A stretch of DNA of 64,000 bases, taken from NCBI RefSeq assembly GCF_024166365.1, contig NW_026060238.1, positions 62,001 to 126,000 on the forward strand. Direction: 5' to 3'. This DNA is from Elephas maximus indicus (taxonomy: Eukaryota > Chordata > Mammalia > Proboscidea > Elephantidae). Below, piece by piece: positions 62,504 to 64,000 of this stretch. Within the stretch, counting starts at the first letter, position 1, and every line of letters begins with the position of its first letter. Under the pieces are notes generated by a model. The model was not told the DNA's origin and did not search any database. It saw only the letters and a program-made list of their open reading frames with translations. The translations under genes were made by a program, and so were the position numbers.

Positions 62504-63501
62504 ATGGCTCAGAGACAACAGTCAATATCAAGTTACATAAAGAAAGAGAACATGATCACCTCAACAAGCTCTCAGAACAAAGGATCAAGGGAGCTTCGAG
62601 ATGAAAGTGCCTTCCTGGATTTACCAGAGGCAGGATACAAAACGAGGCAACAGGAAGTAAATCAGGGGATATGCAGAACAAGCCAAGGAATGCACAGATA
62701 AAGCAGTTGAAGAAATTAAAAAGATTATGCAGTAACATAATGAAAAAATTAATAAGCACAAAAAATCCATAGACAGACAGAAATCGGAAGTTCAGAAGAC
62801 TAACAATAAAATTACAGAAGTAGACAACTCAATAGAAAGTCAGAGGAACAGAATTGAGCAAGTGGAAGGCAGAATTTCTGAACTTGAAGATGAAGCACTT
62901 GTCACCAATATATTTGAAGAAAAATCAGATAAAAGACTTAAAAGAAAAAACAAAGAAACCTTAAGAATCATGAGGGACTTTATCAAGAGAAATAACTTAC
63001 GAGCGATTGGAGTACCAGAACAGGAAGGGATAACAGAAAATATAGAAAGAATTGTTGAAGATTTGTTATCAGAAAACCTCCCTGATATTGTGAAGGTGAG
63101 AAGATATCTATCCGAGATGCTCATAGAACTCCACGTAAGGTAGAAATTAAAAGACAGTCACCAAGACATATTATAATCAAACTTGCCAAAACCAAAGATG
63201 AAGAGAGAATTTTGAGAGCAGCTAGGGATAAATGAAAAGTCACTTACAAAGATGAGCCAATAAGAATAAACTCGGACTACTCAGCTGAAACCATTCAGGC
63301 AAGAAGGCAATGGGATGAGATAAATAAAAACTTGAAGGAAAAAAATTGCCAGCCAAGAATCATATATCCAGCAAAACTGTCAATCAAATATGAAGGCAAA
63401 TTAGGACATTTCCAGATAAACAGAAGTTTAGGGTATTGGTAAAAACCAAACCAAAGTTACAAGAAATACTAAAGGGAATTCTTTGGTTAGAAAATCAATA
63501 A
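62504..63501 (+). pseudogene. L1 ORF1, broken
   Basis: The start MAQRQQSISS is intact. The frame is lost near 62640-62660, where sequence present in the relic at 8700-8750 has been deleted or changed. The coiled coil follows at about 62690-62880 (with TAA and frame change near 62733). A later frame (62862-63143) carries the SDKRLKRKNKETLRIM stretch and NNLRAIGVPEQ of the RRM part. After a further shift near 63140 the C-terminal domain continues (SDYSAETIQARRQWDEI) to TAA at 63499-63501. ORF1p is an RNA-binding trimer; this copy cannot make it. Confidence 0.9.
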
Positions 63502-63948
63502 TATCAGGTGTCAACCCAAGATTGGAAAACTGGACAGAGCAACCAGAAGTCAACCAAGACAGAGAAATCACAGAAATAAATCAAGATTAAAAAAACACTA
63601 AAAACAGGGAAACAGTAATGTTATTATGTAAAAGAAGACAACACTAAAAGAACAAAGAGGGTCTAAGAAATGTAAAGTCATAGATCTTCCATATGGACAA
63701 GAAGACAAACTGATACAAAAAAAAAAAAGGTAGGTTTAAATTTAGAAAAATAAGGGTAAATAATAAGGTAACCACAAAGAAGACAAACTAGCCTACATAT
63801 CAAAATAAAATAATAATAAAAAAAAAGATTCAGCAGAAAAAAACAACAACGAACATGAGGAAAAGATAATATGTAAAGAAAATCTACTCAGCACATAAAA
63901 TTAAGTGGGAAAAAAAACCGTCAACATCACACAAAAAAGGACTTCAAA

Positions 63949-64000
63949 ATGATAGCACTAAACTCATACCTATCCATAATTACACTGAATGTAAGTGGAC
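63949..64000 (+). CDS. Start of L1 ORF2 (cut by the window end)
   Basis: The start at 63949 reads MIALNSYLSIITLNVSG, the first residues of the endonuclease domain, matching the ORF2 start of the L1 at 33881 (MTALKTYLSIITLNVNG). Whether the frame stays open beyond the window is unknown. It lies 447 bp after the ORF1 stop, close to the 481 bp seen in the other copy. Confidence 0.85.
   Translation, partial: MIALNSYLSIITLNVSG

Larger units (their letters stand above)
61236..64000 (+). mobile_element. L1, 5' part (continues beyond the window)
   Basis: The 5' end GTAGGGCAGGGCAAAGATGGTGG is followed by a 1.27-kb 5'UTR, a broken ORF1, a spacer and the first bases of ORF2. The 5'UTR is longer than that of the L1 at 31550 and differs from it apart from the terminal motif, so a different subfamily is likely. 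The AAAGATGGTGG motif is a degraded form of the YY1-type site. Confidence 0.93.

Overview
The window is mammalian nuclear DNA, and its repeats point to an afrotherian, most likely an elephant or close paenungulate relative. Several tRNA-derived AfroSINE copies (short and long forms), RTE (BovB-like) retrotransposon pieces, and a placental L1 family with matching 5' and 3' ends all occur together. AfroSINEs are restricted to Afrotheria; the exact species is an inference.

Layout. 1-9.1 kb is ordinary AT-rich intergenic DNA with AfroSINEs, two LTRs of MaLR type, one broken olfactory receptor gene of the OR6C type (minus strand, 5.6-6.5 kb), one unassigned minus-strand open frame and the 5' part of an L1. 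From 9.13 to 47.98 kb lies a satellite domain of about 39 kb: (a) a pentamer array built on TATTC/GGCTC/GATTC, made of two 2.3-kb higher-order copies (9.13-13.70 kb); (b) a large heptamer array, TATATTC interspersed with TTC, organised in higher-order units of roughly 2.9-3.5 kb and switching strand several times (13.70-31.55, 39.22-42.75 and 44.25-47.98 kb); (c) a CpG-bearing 30-32-bp satellite (42.75-44.25 kb). A complete-length but broken L1 (31.55-38.70 kb) and an older L1 3' fragment sit inside the domain. 47.98-64 kb returns to interspersed repeats: an L1 3' end, an ERVL gag relic split by a solo LTR with a clear 5-bp target duplication, a HAL1-like ORF1 relic, RTE pieces, further AfroSINEs and the first 2.8 kb of another L1 that runs off the window.

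No intact cellular gene was found. The biological interest is the satellite domain: its three arrays share a TATTC core, it contains a 303-bp inverted copy with no mismatch, its left edge is an inverted near-copy of its right edge differing mainly by indels of 7 or 14 bp, and L1 fragments or the CpG satellite lie at several strand switches and at both outer borders. Family names for repeats come from recognition of their ends, motifs and target-site duplications, not from a database search.
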